Source of the DNA: Acorus gramineus
Taxonomy: Eukaryota; Streptophyta; Magnoliopsida; Acorales; Acoraceae
Assembly: GCA_030737835.1 (NCBI GenBank)
Contig: CM060854.1
Span: forward strand, 9,634,690-9,698,689
DNA: 64,000 nucleotides
Direction of reading: 5' to 3'
Positions 39,901 through 53,736 of this stretch are shown piece after piece. Numbering within the stretch: position 1 is the first letter of the stretch; the number at the start of each line of letters is the position of its first letter. Under the pieces are notes generated by a model that made no database searches, had not been told where the DNA came from, and was given only the letters and a program-made list of their open reading frames with translations. A program made the translations under genes and the position numbers.

Positions 39901-41345
39901 GTGCTTCTCTCTTCGCGCGTGGAGTACTTCACGAACGCGTAAAGCAATATTGGAGAAGCAGAGACCGCAATCGTCTTGAGAAGCGCGTAGACACCCACCA
40001 CCACCATCTCTTTATGGTAACACTTCATCAGTGCTAGTAAGACTAAGTTATTTGAATTCGAGTTTTTCTTTCTTTGTGCGATCCAATGTTGAGCGAAATT
40101 TTCGCAAGCCAAAAAAGCTCCATCTTTTGAATCTAAAGTAGGTATGTCATCGAGGTCTAATGGTTTTCTGTAGCCCAAACTCAACAGGTGATTCATCCAA
40201 GAGAACGTTAGGCGGCTGAGGACACCCACATTGGGTAGATTTGTTTGCTTTTCGTGTTCTTCGCTCAGTAGAGGTTGTGATAAAGTGCTTTTGTTCAAAT
40301 TGGACCTACAAATCAAATGCTTAGTGACTCGAAAGGCAAAGAAGAGGAGGAGTAGATTCATGGGCCAAGAAATCGCATCGGGGATTGGAAGATTATGTGT
40401 TTCTACTAGAGTTTTCAAGTTCAATAGTGAAATGAGAGTGGAAAATGTGAACCACCATGTCAAGGCCAAGACTTGAATCCATTTGGTCCATTTTATGTTC
40501 AAAGAAACTGAAATGCCTAACCAAACCAGTCCTCTAACAATATAAGCCAAGCCATTGTTTTTGTAGACTAAATCCCATAATCCGATACTGAGATTTGCGA
40601 TGAATGTGATCGAACAACAGATCGATACAGATATGGTAAACCAATCTTTAGTTCTGCTCACATTGATGTATTGCTTTCTGAGGGAACCAATTAGCAAAGC
40701 CAAACAAAAGATAACAAGGAATGTGAGGTTCACAACATCTATGACTTCTCTTTGTGTGCATGAAGAACCAAAATCTGAAGTCATTGTACAAATCTTATGT
40801 GAAACACCTGCAGTTCCAATAAAAAACAACTATGAGACAAACCAATAAAAAAAACTGTGAATGTTGAAATTTGTGTCATCCATAAAGGAGTAATTTGTGT
40901 AGTGAAAAATTATGTGAGATCTTACTGAGATATTTTTATGTACTTCAACATGTTCTGATACATCACAATTCAATTCACAATGACTCTTAACAAAACCATT
41001 ATTTAACAGTTGCCACTTATATAGGCATGTATTTAAGTACATAAACTACCTATTCATAAAAGCATTGAAAACAGAACAGAGACAGAGAACAAAAGGAAAC
41101 AAAATTAATAAATCACTGTGTAGATTTGTTTTCATTTTTAAATGAATAATGCAGGCTACAAAAAAAAAAAAAAACCTTGAAAAGAACAAACAGCCCAAAT
41201 AAGAATCTGAAAAGAATCATATGTTAAATTAAAAAAGGATGAACACCAAAGAGCTGAAACATATTATGTATTGAAAGTGATGGAAAAATAAAAAATAGTG
41301 ATTATTGAGTTTACCTTGCAACATCTCCAATGCATCCATGTTCAT
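33964..41345 (-). CDS. ABCC8: ABC transporter C family member 8-like (MRP type), copy B
   Basis: Tandem paralogue of the gene at 4002-11420 with the same twelve exons and splice borders: 41315-41345, 38880-40807, 38442-38762, 38216-38302, 37540-38130, 37296-37460, 36923-37217, 36625-36839, 35362-35667, 34936-34999, 34612-34851, 33964-34091. The exons total 4371 nt and stay open throughout (1456 residues). Both nucleotide-binding domains keep the motifs described for copy A, including Asp745 in NBD1 and Glu1367 in NBD2. By eye the proteins differ at 13 positions, all in exons 2, 3 and 5; exons 6-12 encode identical protein. Copy B has the usual Ser at 659 and Asp instead of Asn at 677. The upstream region is also duplicated, so similar expression is expected at first. 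Substrate unknown. Confidence 0.93.
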
Positions 41346-41362
41346 CTGAGCTTCTGAACACT

Positions 41363-41394
41363 TCTTCTCTCCCTCTCTCTCCCTCTCCCTCTCA
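41363..41394 (-). repeat. GA/GGGAGA microsatellite in the ABCC8 copy B 5' leader
   Basis: Shorter version of the run at 11438-11477. Confidence 0.6.
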
Positions 41395-42933
41395 CTTTAA
41401 AACTCTCCTTTGGCAAGTAAAATCTCCAAGTCAAATCCAGAAGAGGTGGGTCAATTGTTAAGATGATGTTAGACTGTAATTTTTGAAACAATAAAAATAT
41501 TCTGATTATTATTTTTTATTAAAATTTAAACATGTAACTATATTAATACAGTGATACCCTTTAATGATTTACAATGGAGTCATGAAACCGTCACTTTCAC
41601 ATCCCTAATTGAACTGTAAAAACGCCATCAATATAGGAGTTTTTAACTTAATATTTAATAGCTAAAAATCATTATAAAAAAAATGTCACACAGTTTCCTA
41701 TACTTACATGTGATCATCATTTCATCACCATCTGATCAAATAGATTTTTATTAGATGATTAAAAAAAAAAAAACTATCCGAGGATTTCTAAAGTGTGAAT
41801 AGTGTTTGAATCATTTCATTTCATTATACATAGGATAATGCTAACTCCTGCTCTATTTTCAACCTCAATTTCAGTCTACATATGATTTAAATTTTTTAAA
41901 AATAGTATTCTAATAGTACATTCTTTTATAAAAAATAAAACATATACTTCAATGAATTGCATGAATGCATTTATAAAAAAATGTAAATTTTTTTTTTTGA
42001 AACATATGCCTTATTAATGTGAGCATATATGCGTCGATAGATTTGAAAAATCATTGTGTTCGTCCAATCAGAATCAAATATAAATTATTTTTAACTATTT
42101 TTGTCATTACATAACACATACATACACAAATACTTAATTACTTTATTGATATAAAAGACATCATTTTCATACATTTAGATGGACACACAAAAAGTTAAAG
42201 TTCAGTTGTCATTTATAGGCAGTTATCAGCCTTTGGTTTCTACACATTATATGTCATATTATTATTATTGTTATATTGTGGTTGTCTTTGTTTTGTCTGA
42301 CATCAACAACAATATCCCCATAGATTGAATGGTTTTTCTGTCACAACTATTCTCACTGTAACACCTCACAGATTCTCTATTAAATGGGGCTAAATGTCAA
42401 AACACAATGTACATGACACCAAAAAAAAATTTCACATCCATTGGTGTACATGAAGACATAAAAGCTGCATTCGATTTTCCTTTATGGTGGGCGGTTAGCA
42501 GCCTTTGGTCTTCAGACGTAAGTGAACATTATTATATATTAATTATTTATTGTACTTACGTGTTTGTCTTTTTTTTTTTCTGAAATCGAATGATTTTTTT
42601 GTCACACCTATACTTACTGAAATACCCCTACATTTGACCGAAATATCGCTAATGGTCGTGTGGTATTGACGAAATTTTAACCTCATCGAAGGGCCTTTCT
42701 TTCATTTTCCAACTGGGCAAATGAGACACAGAGATTTTTTTTTTTTTTTAATTAGAGGGCAAAACCAAATGTTGTCACAGTCAATCGTTTCAAAAATGAA
42801 AATGATTCTTTTTGGAATGATTTTATCAGATCGGATGAAGGTGCCACCGAGATTCTTGTATTTTAGTACTAATTTAATCATTTTTTTTTTCATGTATAAC
42901 ACTTGTCTTTATTTATACAACAGCTGCTACCTA
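41395..42933. other. Intergenic upstream of ABCC8 copy B
   Basis: Counterpart of 11478-13010, no gene. A small AT-rich replacement distinguishes the copies near 41905-41950. Confidence 0.7.
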
Positions 42934-45900
42934 GGCCCCAGAAATTAGACCCCATTGGTAAGCCCTATTAGGTGGCACAATCCTATTGGTTGCCTGATTG
43001 ACTTTTTCAAACCATAAAAAAGACAATTACTAGAATACCCTCATGAGCAATTTCAAAATTGACTCCAATTAATACCGCCATTAATGCTCGTTTTTGGAAT
43101 CCCAAAAATCACGCGACCAAAGGAACTGCAATCATCTCCACCGAATAATCATATTTCAAAAAAATTAAAAAGTTAGGGTTTCAGAATTGGGAGAAAACAT
43201 TCGAACACCACCAAAAAAAAAAAAAAATCAGTTTTCAAGAGACAATATAATCCTTTCTCTTCCCCAACCTAATCGTCAACAATGGCAAGAATAAAAGTTA
43301 GATTTCTTCCCACAATCAACTCTTCCTTGTCGACGTTTTTTTTTTTCTATAAAAAACATGACGATCGGATGGATTTATTCCACATCTTATACGAAAAATC
43401 TCTGATTTTCATGATCAAAATATGAGACGACGCAATTCCAGATACATGAATCAGAAATCCGAACAAATTAGTTTATCTGGATTTTTTTTAAAACAAATCA
43501 GTATTTCAGATACATGAATCTGAAATTTTTTTAGCAATATGAACAAATTAGTATTTCAGATACATGAATCTGAAAACCAAACATATAGTGAATGTGGAAT
43601 TAATTTTATATAAACAATTTTGTATTTCCAATTAGTGAATCTGAAAATCAAACAAAATAGTGTATCTGGAATTAATTTTTATTCTGTAGTAATACAAACA
43701 AATCTAACTTTCAGATACATGATTCTGTTATCCAAACAAGTAGTGTATCTGAAAATGTGACGCAATGGATAAGGTTAACATGGGGCACCCACAATCTGAA
43801 ATTGAATTTAGTGTATCTGTCTTTCAGATACATGAGTCTGATACCCAGTGTATCTAGAAATGTTATGCATATGTGAAGCCTAAGCTGTATCTGAAATAAC
43901 AAACATCATTTATTGGTGTGGAATGTCACTGTTATGCATGTATCAGAAATATAAACCTCTGCATTTTGTTTGTGAACTGCTGATTTATGAGTCTTCACAT
44001 GTATCATCCATACAATCGTCATCACTGCCTGCTGAAAAATTAGGAAGTTGTCATATGTTATATAATTAAGATACAGTACTGTATCTTAACAAAAAAAAAA
44101 ACAATTTCATGGTCTACAAGCTAATTAGCAAAACACACATAGATTTTCAATGAAAGTCATTCAAGCCTTTATATAAATACGACAATAAGCAATTAAATAT
44201 TAATCAGATAGGCATCAATCAAATCCATATAAATAATAAATCAAACTTCAATTGGGCTGGAAACAACATCAAGATACACATGTATCTGGAATTGGAATTA
44301 ACATCTACATATTTGATACTACCGAATATTGCAGAGGGCTGTTTGTTCAACACATTTGATGTTATAATGTGTTATGTCAATGTGTTTGTGAACTTCATTT
44401 TACATTGTCATAATGTTTGCTGTTATCAGATATACGTGGTTCATTTTCTACATCCATTACAATTTTGCAGATACACATAACAAAGTCAAAACACATCACA
44501 ATTTCAAATATGAATCACCTTTTGTTATGCAAATTATACAGGTTTTCAGATACACATTTCAAATTCAGATACACTACAAATTTACTTTGACAGGTTTTCA
44601 GGTAGTACCAATTATTTACTATGTGACAGATATAGCCAATCTTATATGATTCATTTCGAATTAAGATACACTTAATAAAAAGTCCAAGATTTTGTTAAGT
44701 ATAGAGAACAAGCTACATGTTTCACTTCTAATGCACATCATATATACCAGGTACAGTTCACATGCTCATCACATTGTAAGATACAATTCATCTTCTCATA
44801 TGAAAGTAAATCAGAAAACCTGTTTTTTTTTTTATAAACACCTCACAATAAGCAAATACATTCCACACACAATAGACATTGTATTTGTAATTTATATAGA
44901 TGTCTAATAAAACTTTCAGATACACTTTCAAATTCAAGTATATCTGAATTGTATCATATATGATCTTAAACACAGAACCAAAAACCAATCAGTTGTTCAT
45001 CAAACATCAACAATACTTTGAATACAGAATTTCGTATCCAAACATCAACTTTTGCCTTCCATTTTCATCATTTTTCCCATGAATTTTGGCGATGCCAAAT
45101 CCAACCTTGTGAGCAAAATTATTATAAAATAACCACACCACATCTTCAGAATGAAAACACATCCCAATATATGGAATAGACTGTTCTGCGCATGCTACAA
45201 TCTCATCTACATTTTGCTGATCAGCCAAATCAGACAGTTCCTTCTGGTTTCCAGAGCACATGAATCATTGATGTCTTCCAAATAGATTGATTCTTCGCAT
45301 GTGTCATCCATAAAATCATCATTACTGCATGCTGAAAAAATAAGAAACGTTGCCACATGTTATATAATTAAGATACAGTACTGTATCTTAAATCCAAACA
45401 AACAATTTATGGTCTACATGCTAATGAGCAGTGCATAGATTTTCAATAAAAGTCTTTCAAGTCTTTATATATACGGCAATAAACAATTAAATATTTATCG
45501 GATACACATTAATAAATCTATAGAAATAAAATATCAAACTTAAAATTGGGCTGGAAAACAAATTCAAGATACACGTGTCTCTGGAATTTCAATTAACAAC
45601 TACACATTCGATACTACTGAATATTGATTCTGATGAGTTCAATAATGATCATTCAAAGCTAAAAAATATGCTGAATGACTCAATATGCATAAATATACAC
45701 ATACACACCACTAAATACCGATTATACAGATCGTACATAAAACACAAAAATGCATCTAAATTCAGATACACAACATGTATCTGAATTTAACAAAAACACA
45801 TTCCATACCAGTGAATGTGCACTTTATCATGCAAAGTTCAACTAACTATTGAAAAATTTTGAATCTGAATGAGTCGAATAATGCTGATACAAAGCTAAAA

Positions 45901-46643
45901 AATATGGTGAATGATACAATATGCATAATTATTCACAAACATACAAACATAAACGATTGTACATATCATACTTAGTACACAAATAAGCATATAAATCAAG
46001 ATACAGACCATGTATCTGAATTTAAATTAAATTCAGATTCAATACATGTATATGATGATTCAAAGGAATGATGAAAAATCAAATCAACATATTTTATTGA
46101 GATCGAAAAGGCCTAACCTGAATGAATCGCCATTGTTTGCACCACAATCAGGTCGCAAACAAAATAAATGAATCGTGTAATTCTTATATTCTCCATCGAT
46201 CAAACTGAAAAAAAATGATTTCAAAATTTGTTTTCATTTACACCGATCAATCTGGATCTAAACATTACAAATCGTGATTTTTTGGGTCCAAAAAGGCCTA
46301 ACCTGGATGTTTGCACCACAATCAAATCGCACAAAAAAAAAAAAACGTTGAAATCTTCTCTTCTCCGCCGATCAGATCTGATTGAAAAATAAAATTGTTG
46401 TTTATTTTCGTTACGACAGATCAATCGGTATAAAAAAAAGAGGAAACCCATGATTTTTTTTTTTTTTAAACGTGCAATTGAATTGATATCTTCAAAAAAG
46501 GAAACAATCAGCCAAATCGTAACTGCCTCAACATTTATTGGACCGGTTATGGAAAAAAACGGTGAGATTGGTTAGGGGGTAATTTGAGTAATTCAAACTT
46601 GCCACCTCATGGGGCTTATGATGGGGTCTACTAATTGGGGCCC
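42934..46643. mobile_element. Mutator-like (MULE) element with FAR1 fragment, copy B
   Basis: Counterpart of 13011-16693. The left terminus here (GGCCCCAGAAATTAGACCCC) is closer to the inverted right terminus than in copy A. The internal 24-bp palindromes and internal duplication are kept. Copy A lacks about 30 bp near 14340-14380 that are present here. Confidence 0.55.
45007..45331 (-). pseudogene. FAR1 DNA-binding domain fragment, copy B
   Basis: Same fragment as 15051-15375 with Arg to Trp after DVV and Glu to Gly near the start. The same frameshift and truncation are present, so decay began before the duplication. Confidence 0.6.
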
Positions 46644-46822
46644 AAAATTCATTATTCTTTATATAATAATATTTTTTAAACCTTAAAATATATATCTCAT
46701 TACAAACCCCATGAATCAGTATATATACAATCCATGATATACCCATGTGTGATAATATAATTGATCCCCTCAAATTCAGAAGACGGTTACAATTTTTTTC
46801 TTTTTTCGTGTGACACATTTTG

Positions 46823-48397
46823 TTAAGACCCAGAACCGACTGTCTTCTGAATCGTCACAAGAAAATTGATATACAAAAAATTATAACTCAAAATATGTAA
46901 TTAGAAGACAAAAAACTCAGAACATGTAGCAGAAGCAAAACATATATATAAGGCCAAACTGGCTAACGACAACTGTACAGATGTCAAAAGATGCATATAA
47001 CAACTGTCTGTCCTATGAGAGTACTAGGACTTATGTACACAAGATCCATTTGCCAAAAATGACATATACAACATGGACCTGAACAAAATATGGGAACTCC
47101 GACTTTACTCTGTTGGTGGGATGGCGATGCACGACCCTAAGCTCCTGTGCAGTACTCGACTCAAGAAGGTCAGTTGGAGTGGTACCTAAATTAAAAAATC
47201 CAGCCTAAAGAAAAGGGTGAGCACAAAGCCCAGTGAGAGGAATCCCTATAAATGACTCTTTAACAATCACACACATATATATTTGATAACACAATAATTA
47301 TTCTGTACTCATAAACCTTGCTTTACAACACTCCAGGAACCATATTAGGCGGCACTCAGCAAGCCTAAGAGTCAATGAAAGCTACACACAGTATATTATG
47401 TCACGTCATACCTCTTTGGAATCCATATTAGGCTGCACTCAGCAGGCCTAAGAGTCAACAAAGCTGCACATAGTATATTATGTCACGTCATACCTCTTTG
47501 GAATCCATTTAGGCGGCACTCAGCAAGCCTAAGAGTCAACAAAAGCTGCACATAGTATATTATGTCACGTCATACCTCTTTGGAATCCATTTTAGGCAGC
47601 ACTCAGCAGGTCTAAGAGTCAACAAAAGCTGCACATAGTATATTATGTCACGTCATACCTCTTCGGAATCCATATTAGGCGGCACTTAGCGGCCTAAGAA
47701 TCAACAAAAACTGCACATAGCATATATTATGTCACGTCATACCTCTTTGGAATCCATTTTAGGCAGCACTCAGCAGGTCTAAGAGTCAACAAAAGCTGCA
47801 GGCTTAAGAGTCAATAAAAGTTGCACATAGTATATTATGTCACGTCATACCTCTCTGGAATTCATATTAGGTGGCATTCAGTGGCCTAAGAGTTAACAAA
47901 AACTACACACAAAGTCTATAAGGACAACAAACAAGGAGACCCAAGAAAGGATGGATTTACTCACCTCACAACTTACAATCCAAGCTAGACTCACCATAAT
48001 CTAGCTCCTACATCATGCATATAGGAATCCACCAATATAGAACAAAAAATATTCCTCGAAGTTTTTCTTAATTTTTTTTAATTTTCCTTTTTTTTTTTTC
48101 CTTCAAATAGAGTCTCGGGCGACTCTCTCTCTCTCTCACAATATATCACCAACACCACCTCCATCGACCTCAGTATTAAATGAAATTAAGGAATCCGGCC
48201 TATTTACAAAAATGCCCTTCTTTAGAATTCTGCGCAGCCTCCGCTCAAACCATTATAACTTCTCATAGGAAAGTCCACTTCAGATGATACAACTTCTGTT
48301 GGAAAGCTAATAAAAATATTTACAACTTCTCTTTTTATGCCGAGATAAAAAGAAGCTTCTAATAATTATAAAAACAGCAACGAATATGAGACCTCAC
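46823..48397. repeat. LTR-like block (possible solo LTR), copy B
   Basis: Counterpart of 16879-18452, beginning TGTTAAGACCCAG and ending GAGACCTCACA. More diverged from copy A than the flanking DNA. Confidence 0.35.
47337..47900. repeat. Minisatellite, about 7 units of 82-84 bp, copy B
   Basis: Same unit as 17398-17989. Individual units do not pair one-to-one with copy A, suggesting unit turnover after duplication. Confidence 0.88.
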
Positions 48398-51300
48398 ACT
48401 CTCTCCTTCTAAGGGTAACAATGGTAAAACAATCATAACTTTTGCTACATAAATCCAAATGATCTAATTTCATTTTTATATGAAAGGTGACTCAAAACTG
48501 AATATCTCATGCTAAAAACAATTTTAAATCTCTTCATCTTGCATACTAATAAAATTAAATCCGATTATGCAAAACGTGCAACTTATTATATAACCTAAGA
48601 ATATATAAGTTTAAGACACTCCCAATGCATAGTAATATGAAATACCATAAAATAAAATAAAATATAAGAAATGCCACGAAACCTAACACATTTAATTCCA
48701 CAATTTTTTTTTCCGTGCAGTCGTTCTCCTTCAGAGATTTTGAAGATGATCTTTTTAAGTGTTGGCCAAGATTTTGGTGATTGAGTTTTGTTTGGTGCCT
48801 CAACAAACCAAAGGAAAAAAAAAAAAAAAGGAGAGTTTGAAATTGTTATGGATGGAAATAAGAGACAAACGAGTGACTGAGTGAGAGATGAGAAGTAGCC
48901 TTATAAATTGTTTATCATATTTGGAAAGGAGTTTCATGGTTTTTTTTCCTCTGATTCCTTTGAATTAAATTTTTGTTGTTTTAAAAGTCAGTTACATTTA
49001 TTAGATTTGTTTTTTATAAACGAATCTGAACATTATATGCTTTATATTTTTTGAATTTTCTTATGCCTTTATACAGTTTATGTTTTTCATTAAAATTTTA
49101 AAATTCAGTTTATATTTTCAAATGTATTTGAATTTTATATGCATTATACTCTCTATTTTTTAGTGTGATTTTGAATAGTATTTGTTCGTTGTTTTGAAAG
49201 TGAGTTATATTTGTTAGATTTATTTTTTTGAAATATATGCATTATATTTTTGGATTTTTTTGGTGCCTTTATGCAGTTTATGTTTTTCATTTGAGTTTTA
49301 AAATTCAGTTACATTTTCAAATACATATGAATTTTATATGCATTATACTCTCTGTTTTTAGTGTGATTTTAAACAGTATTTGTTTGTTGTTTTGAAAGTC
49401 AGTTACATTTGTCATATTTATTTTTTTGAAAATGTAACTGAACATTATATACATTATATTTTTTAAATTTTTTCTGCCTTTATGCACTTATGTTTAATGT
49501 GCGTTGTACTTCCTATTTTTTGTGTTTTTAACAATGTTTGTTTTTCTTTGAAATTTGTTACATTCTAAATATATCTGATTTTTATATGCATTATATTTTC
49601 ATATTTTTTGTGTTGCTAAACAAATTTTGTTTTTCTTTTAAAAATTTGATACATTTTGAAATGTATCTGAATTTAAAAAAAAGGTGGAGGTGGATGCCAG
49701 AGGATGGCTAAAAGGTAGTCAAACCATCTCTCATATGATAGAGAGCGGTAAGAGAAATCCAGGGTTGGTGACGCTGGTCGCCGGAGATAAGTAGATCGAT
49801 CGAAATGAATTTTTGAAGTGGCGGATGGCTTAGGAGGGTAAAAAAAAAACATTCTCCAAAAGAGACCGTAAAGAGTTTATGGGAGCACAAAAAGGAATGG
49901 ATTGGGTGGATTTTAAATGAAGGGTAGCATTGTATTTTGCTATTTTATACTTTTATAAAAGTCAACAAGACAATCAATGAAAAAATATCACTTGATGGGG
50001 TTTAGAAGTGGGAATCTAGAGTCTAGGTAGTAGAACTATTATTTATATATGATATGCGTGTAAATAAAAAAAATATTTTAAAAATACAAAGAACGCAAAA
50101 GTTGGTTTATAATTTTTTTGTTTATGTAATAATATTTATATTTTATAATGTATGATTTTTATGTTTTTATATAAAAAGTCCTTCTTTGAAATTATTTTAA
50201 ACATAAAAATTCTGAATTTAATCTCTTGTGTCAATATGAGTTTGTGAAAATGTTACATACAATCTCTTTTACCGTCTGAATTCTAATTTTTACATATTTT
50301 AATTTTTTAAAAATAGTATACTTCAAATTAATGAGTAATATGCTTGTAGAAAAAATGAGATATATACTTTTCATTGCATAGATCCATTTATAAAAAATGA
50401 AAATAAAAATTGTGATCCTCACAGATGTGGGTATATGATGCTAAAGAGGTATGTGAGAATTGAATTAAAGCCAGAAAAATGCCTACTCATTTAAATAAGT
50501 TTTTTTATTTTTGTAAAAAAACTCTAGTCTTATCAAACATGAGAATAAAAATTGTACTAAAAATATAATTTATCCCACCCTAAATTTTTTTCGTAACTCC
50601 GCTCTTGGAAAAAGTTCTCTTAAATCAGCTCCTTCATAAAAAAAAAAAAAAAAAGTTACAATTAAAAAAGATTTTTGTATATATATGTCCCACAAACAAC
50701 CTCGTATTGTCAAAAATTTCCTTTGAAATCCCATTACCATCAATATTCAATACCCTCAAATGGGATTTTTGCATACACCCTTCAAACAATTCTATATTGC
50801 CAAAATTCTCCTTTGAAATCCTATTACGATTAATACCCCTCAAATGCGATAAATTGTGCATGAATGCACTTTTGAAGGGAATAAAGGCATAGTATGATTT
50901 TTTTTTAAAATTTCACAAATACTACTGAAAACAATATTTATGCATAATTTATATCCTTTTGAGAGGTATTGTTGAAAAAAATATTTATCAGGGCTATTTT
51001 GAGAAAATGTGATTTTTTGTGGTATTAATGCAAAAAATCCATTAAAAAGAATGAAACCAATAAAATATAAAAGCAATAAAAATGATGATGTGACATGATT
51101 AATATCATTAATTCTATGTATCTTTAAAAAAATATTATTTTATTTAGCGTGATGAAGGTAGAAAGAAAGTTGAAAATGTTTGTGATTAGTAATATTGATA
51201 GATCACAAGAAATTTAAATGAATATGAAAAAAGTGTCACCTACAAGTGAAACCCTTTTAGGCCCCGTGCAAAAAAAGATCCCACTCTCTTTGACCGAGGC

Positions 51301-51943
51301 CCAAATGTTCTCTGTGTATGGCAAACCACCCTTAGCTGTTATGTTTAATCTAATCTGTTTCACTAAAATGAGAGGTTTTACATGTCAAATTATTTTTCAC
51401 TTTTTGTAAATATTTTATTCATATTTCTTCACCTTTTATCTTCAACTAATTTATGTCAATCAAATAACAAAATTTTTTTATTATTACGTATCACAACAAG
51501 AATAATTTAAAACACAATCAAACAGAAAATAGTTTATTTCATCAGTATAGTTATTTATACTGTCAAGGAATAAATTATATTGCTGTCAAGATGGGGGCTC
51601 AATGTGTGACGTTATTGAAGGAGTTAGGGCTAACAATAGTTGTTGCACATTGTCCCATTTATAAATACACATGCACTCTCATATGCTCAAATAGTTTTTC
51701 AATGAGATATATACCTTGTTTATGAGGTATATATATCTTTTCTTAAAAATGAATTGCTTTTTTTATAAATGAATTTTTATAATTCATTGGAGTATATGTT
51801 TCATTTTTATAAAAACATATATTTTATTTGATGATATATGTTATTTTCTAAAAGTGAAAACTTGTGCGGATTGCGGGTGAGGCTGTAAAAGGGTCGGGGT
51901 TGTTTCTAACATTTTTTCCGTCAAATAAAAAGAGTTCTCTAAC
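48398..51943. other. Intergenic, copy B, including the empty copia site
   Basis: Counterpart of 18453-20719 joined directly to 26644-27923. The uninterrupted target (ATTAAAAAAG followed by ATTTTTG) is at about 50660-50677. Tandem repeat of about 200 bp at 48988-49580. No gene seen. Confidence 0.65.
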
Positions 51944-52642
51944 CATGGGCGGAGCCATGAGTGGGCTCGGCCGGGCTGAGATTTGTCAAAATAATTTTTT
52001 TATTTTATCTTCAATTTATTTTAGAAATGTTATAAAACTCATTTTTACTGTGAGTGGACTATTAATCTTTTGCATATTAGATGATTCTCTGTATTGAAAA
52101 AGAGTGATTACAAAATATACATCCAGATTTGATAATAAGTATTTTTTATTATTTAAAACATTGTAGGGCTCGATTTTAATAGGAAATACTAGGGTGTAAT
52201 GTGGATAGTCTAACGGACAGTCTGTACGATTTTTAATTTTTTAAAATTAGTAAACATCATTTAATGAAATATATATTTTAATAAAAAATGTATATTACTT
52301 CATTTCTAATTTTCAACATATTTTTAACAAATGTATTTTTTTTTTCAAGGTATATACTCACCTAAGGAGGTATACACCTCTCTGAATGGCTAATGAGATA
52401 TGCAGAACTGCATTTGGGGCTAACCACATACTGCGTGTAACAACGCTCAATTTAATAGTGTCATTTTATTATATATATTTTGTGTATGTTATCAATTTTA
52501 CTAGATATATAATGTTCATTATGAATATGAACTTGTTTAATTTATATACATTTTAAATTTTGTATTTTTTTTAATATGGATTAAAAGTTTTACTAAATTT
52601 TAATTTAACCCACCCTAAAATTAAGTGCTGGCTCCGCCCCTG
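51944..52642. mobile_element. hAT-like non-autonomous element, copy B
   Basis: Counterpart of 27924-28622; its left end GGGCGGAGCCA matches the inverted right end better than in copy A. Confidence 0.5.
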
Positions 52643-52860
52643 ATCACACCTATTACAAATTCCTCCCACTTAATCCAGGGATGTGGATAGTTATTGTAAC
52701 AGAAATTAGAATCACAATCACATCCAATACTCCTCAACCGTGTGATGTGTGGGCCACTTTAAGTAAGAGATTATGATGAAATTAAAATGTGTCCCACTCT
52801 GTAACAAATAGTCAAAATAATAATAATCAAAATAACTACTTTTTAAAATAGTGAGATAAT

Positions 52861-53347
52861 CATTCTTTTTCTGTTGAACGGCGATATATTTCTGACCTCT
52901 CAATGACTAATGATCGAGGGAGACACAAATTATTTAGTTCGGATCTTTCTGGTAAAGGGGGGGATAGGATTCTTGATTATTCAAGACCCGATCAAATCAT
53001 ATCCAGGGGTCATTGGAATTTTATATACCCTTCTATTCTCCACGAGAATTCAGATTTCTTAGCGAAGAGGCGAAAAAATAGATTCATCATCCCGTTCCAA
53101 TATGATCAAGAAGGGGAGAAAGAACTACTACCGCATTCTGGTATTTCGATCGAAATACCCATAAACGGTATTTTGCGTAGAAATAGCATTCTTGCTTATT
53201 TTGACGATACACGATACAGAAGAAGCAGTTCCGGAATTACTAAATACGGGACCGTAGAGATAGATTCAATCGTTAAAAAAGAGGATTTCATTGAGTATCG
53301 AGGAACAAAAGAATTTAGTTCGAAATACCAAATGAAAGTAGATAGGT
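52861..53347 (+). pseudogene. rpoC2: rpoC2 fragment (plastid RNA polymerase beta'' subunit) in a NUPT
   Basis: Open from the first inserted base, with [20 protein letters not shown] and, further on, [15 protein letters not shown] and KYQMKVDR, all typical of plastid rpoC2. It covers about 160 codons from the interior of a gene of well over 1300 codons, then joins foreign sequence at about 53347. No start or end of the gene is present. Not functional in the nucleus. Confidence 0.92.
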
Positions 53348-53405
53348 CAGAATCGATTTTTGACTCTGCACCATTGATTCCACTATGATTAGTGATCAAT
53401 AATAG

Positions 53406-53543
<138 letters not shown>

Positions 53544-53736
53544 GGTACTGTTGAGTAATCAAACTGGATTAATCGGTTAATAGATCGTTTTACGAAATGT
53601 TTTCAAATTCAAAAAAGAAACGTCTCCGTTTCGAAATTCTACTGTAATAGAGTAATGTATGAATATTAAAATACAATAATATATGAATAATAAGCTTTCG
53701 ACCAAACAATTAATGATTCCCGTAGTTGTATTTCAT

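Noticed and set aside
52903..53388. 161-codon frame as a nuclear gene
   Set aside because: It is interior plastid rpoC2 sequence joined to petN spacer; the last codons are read-through into unrelated plastid DNA.
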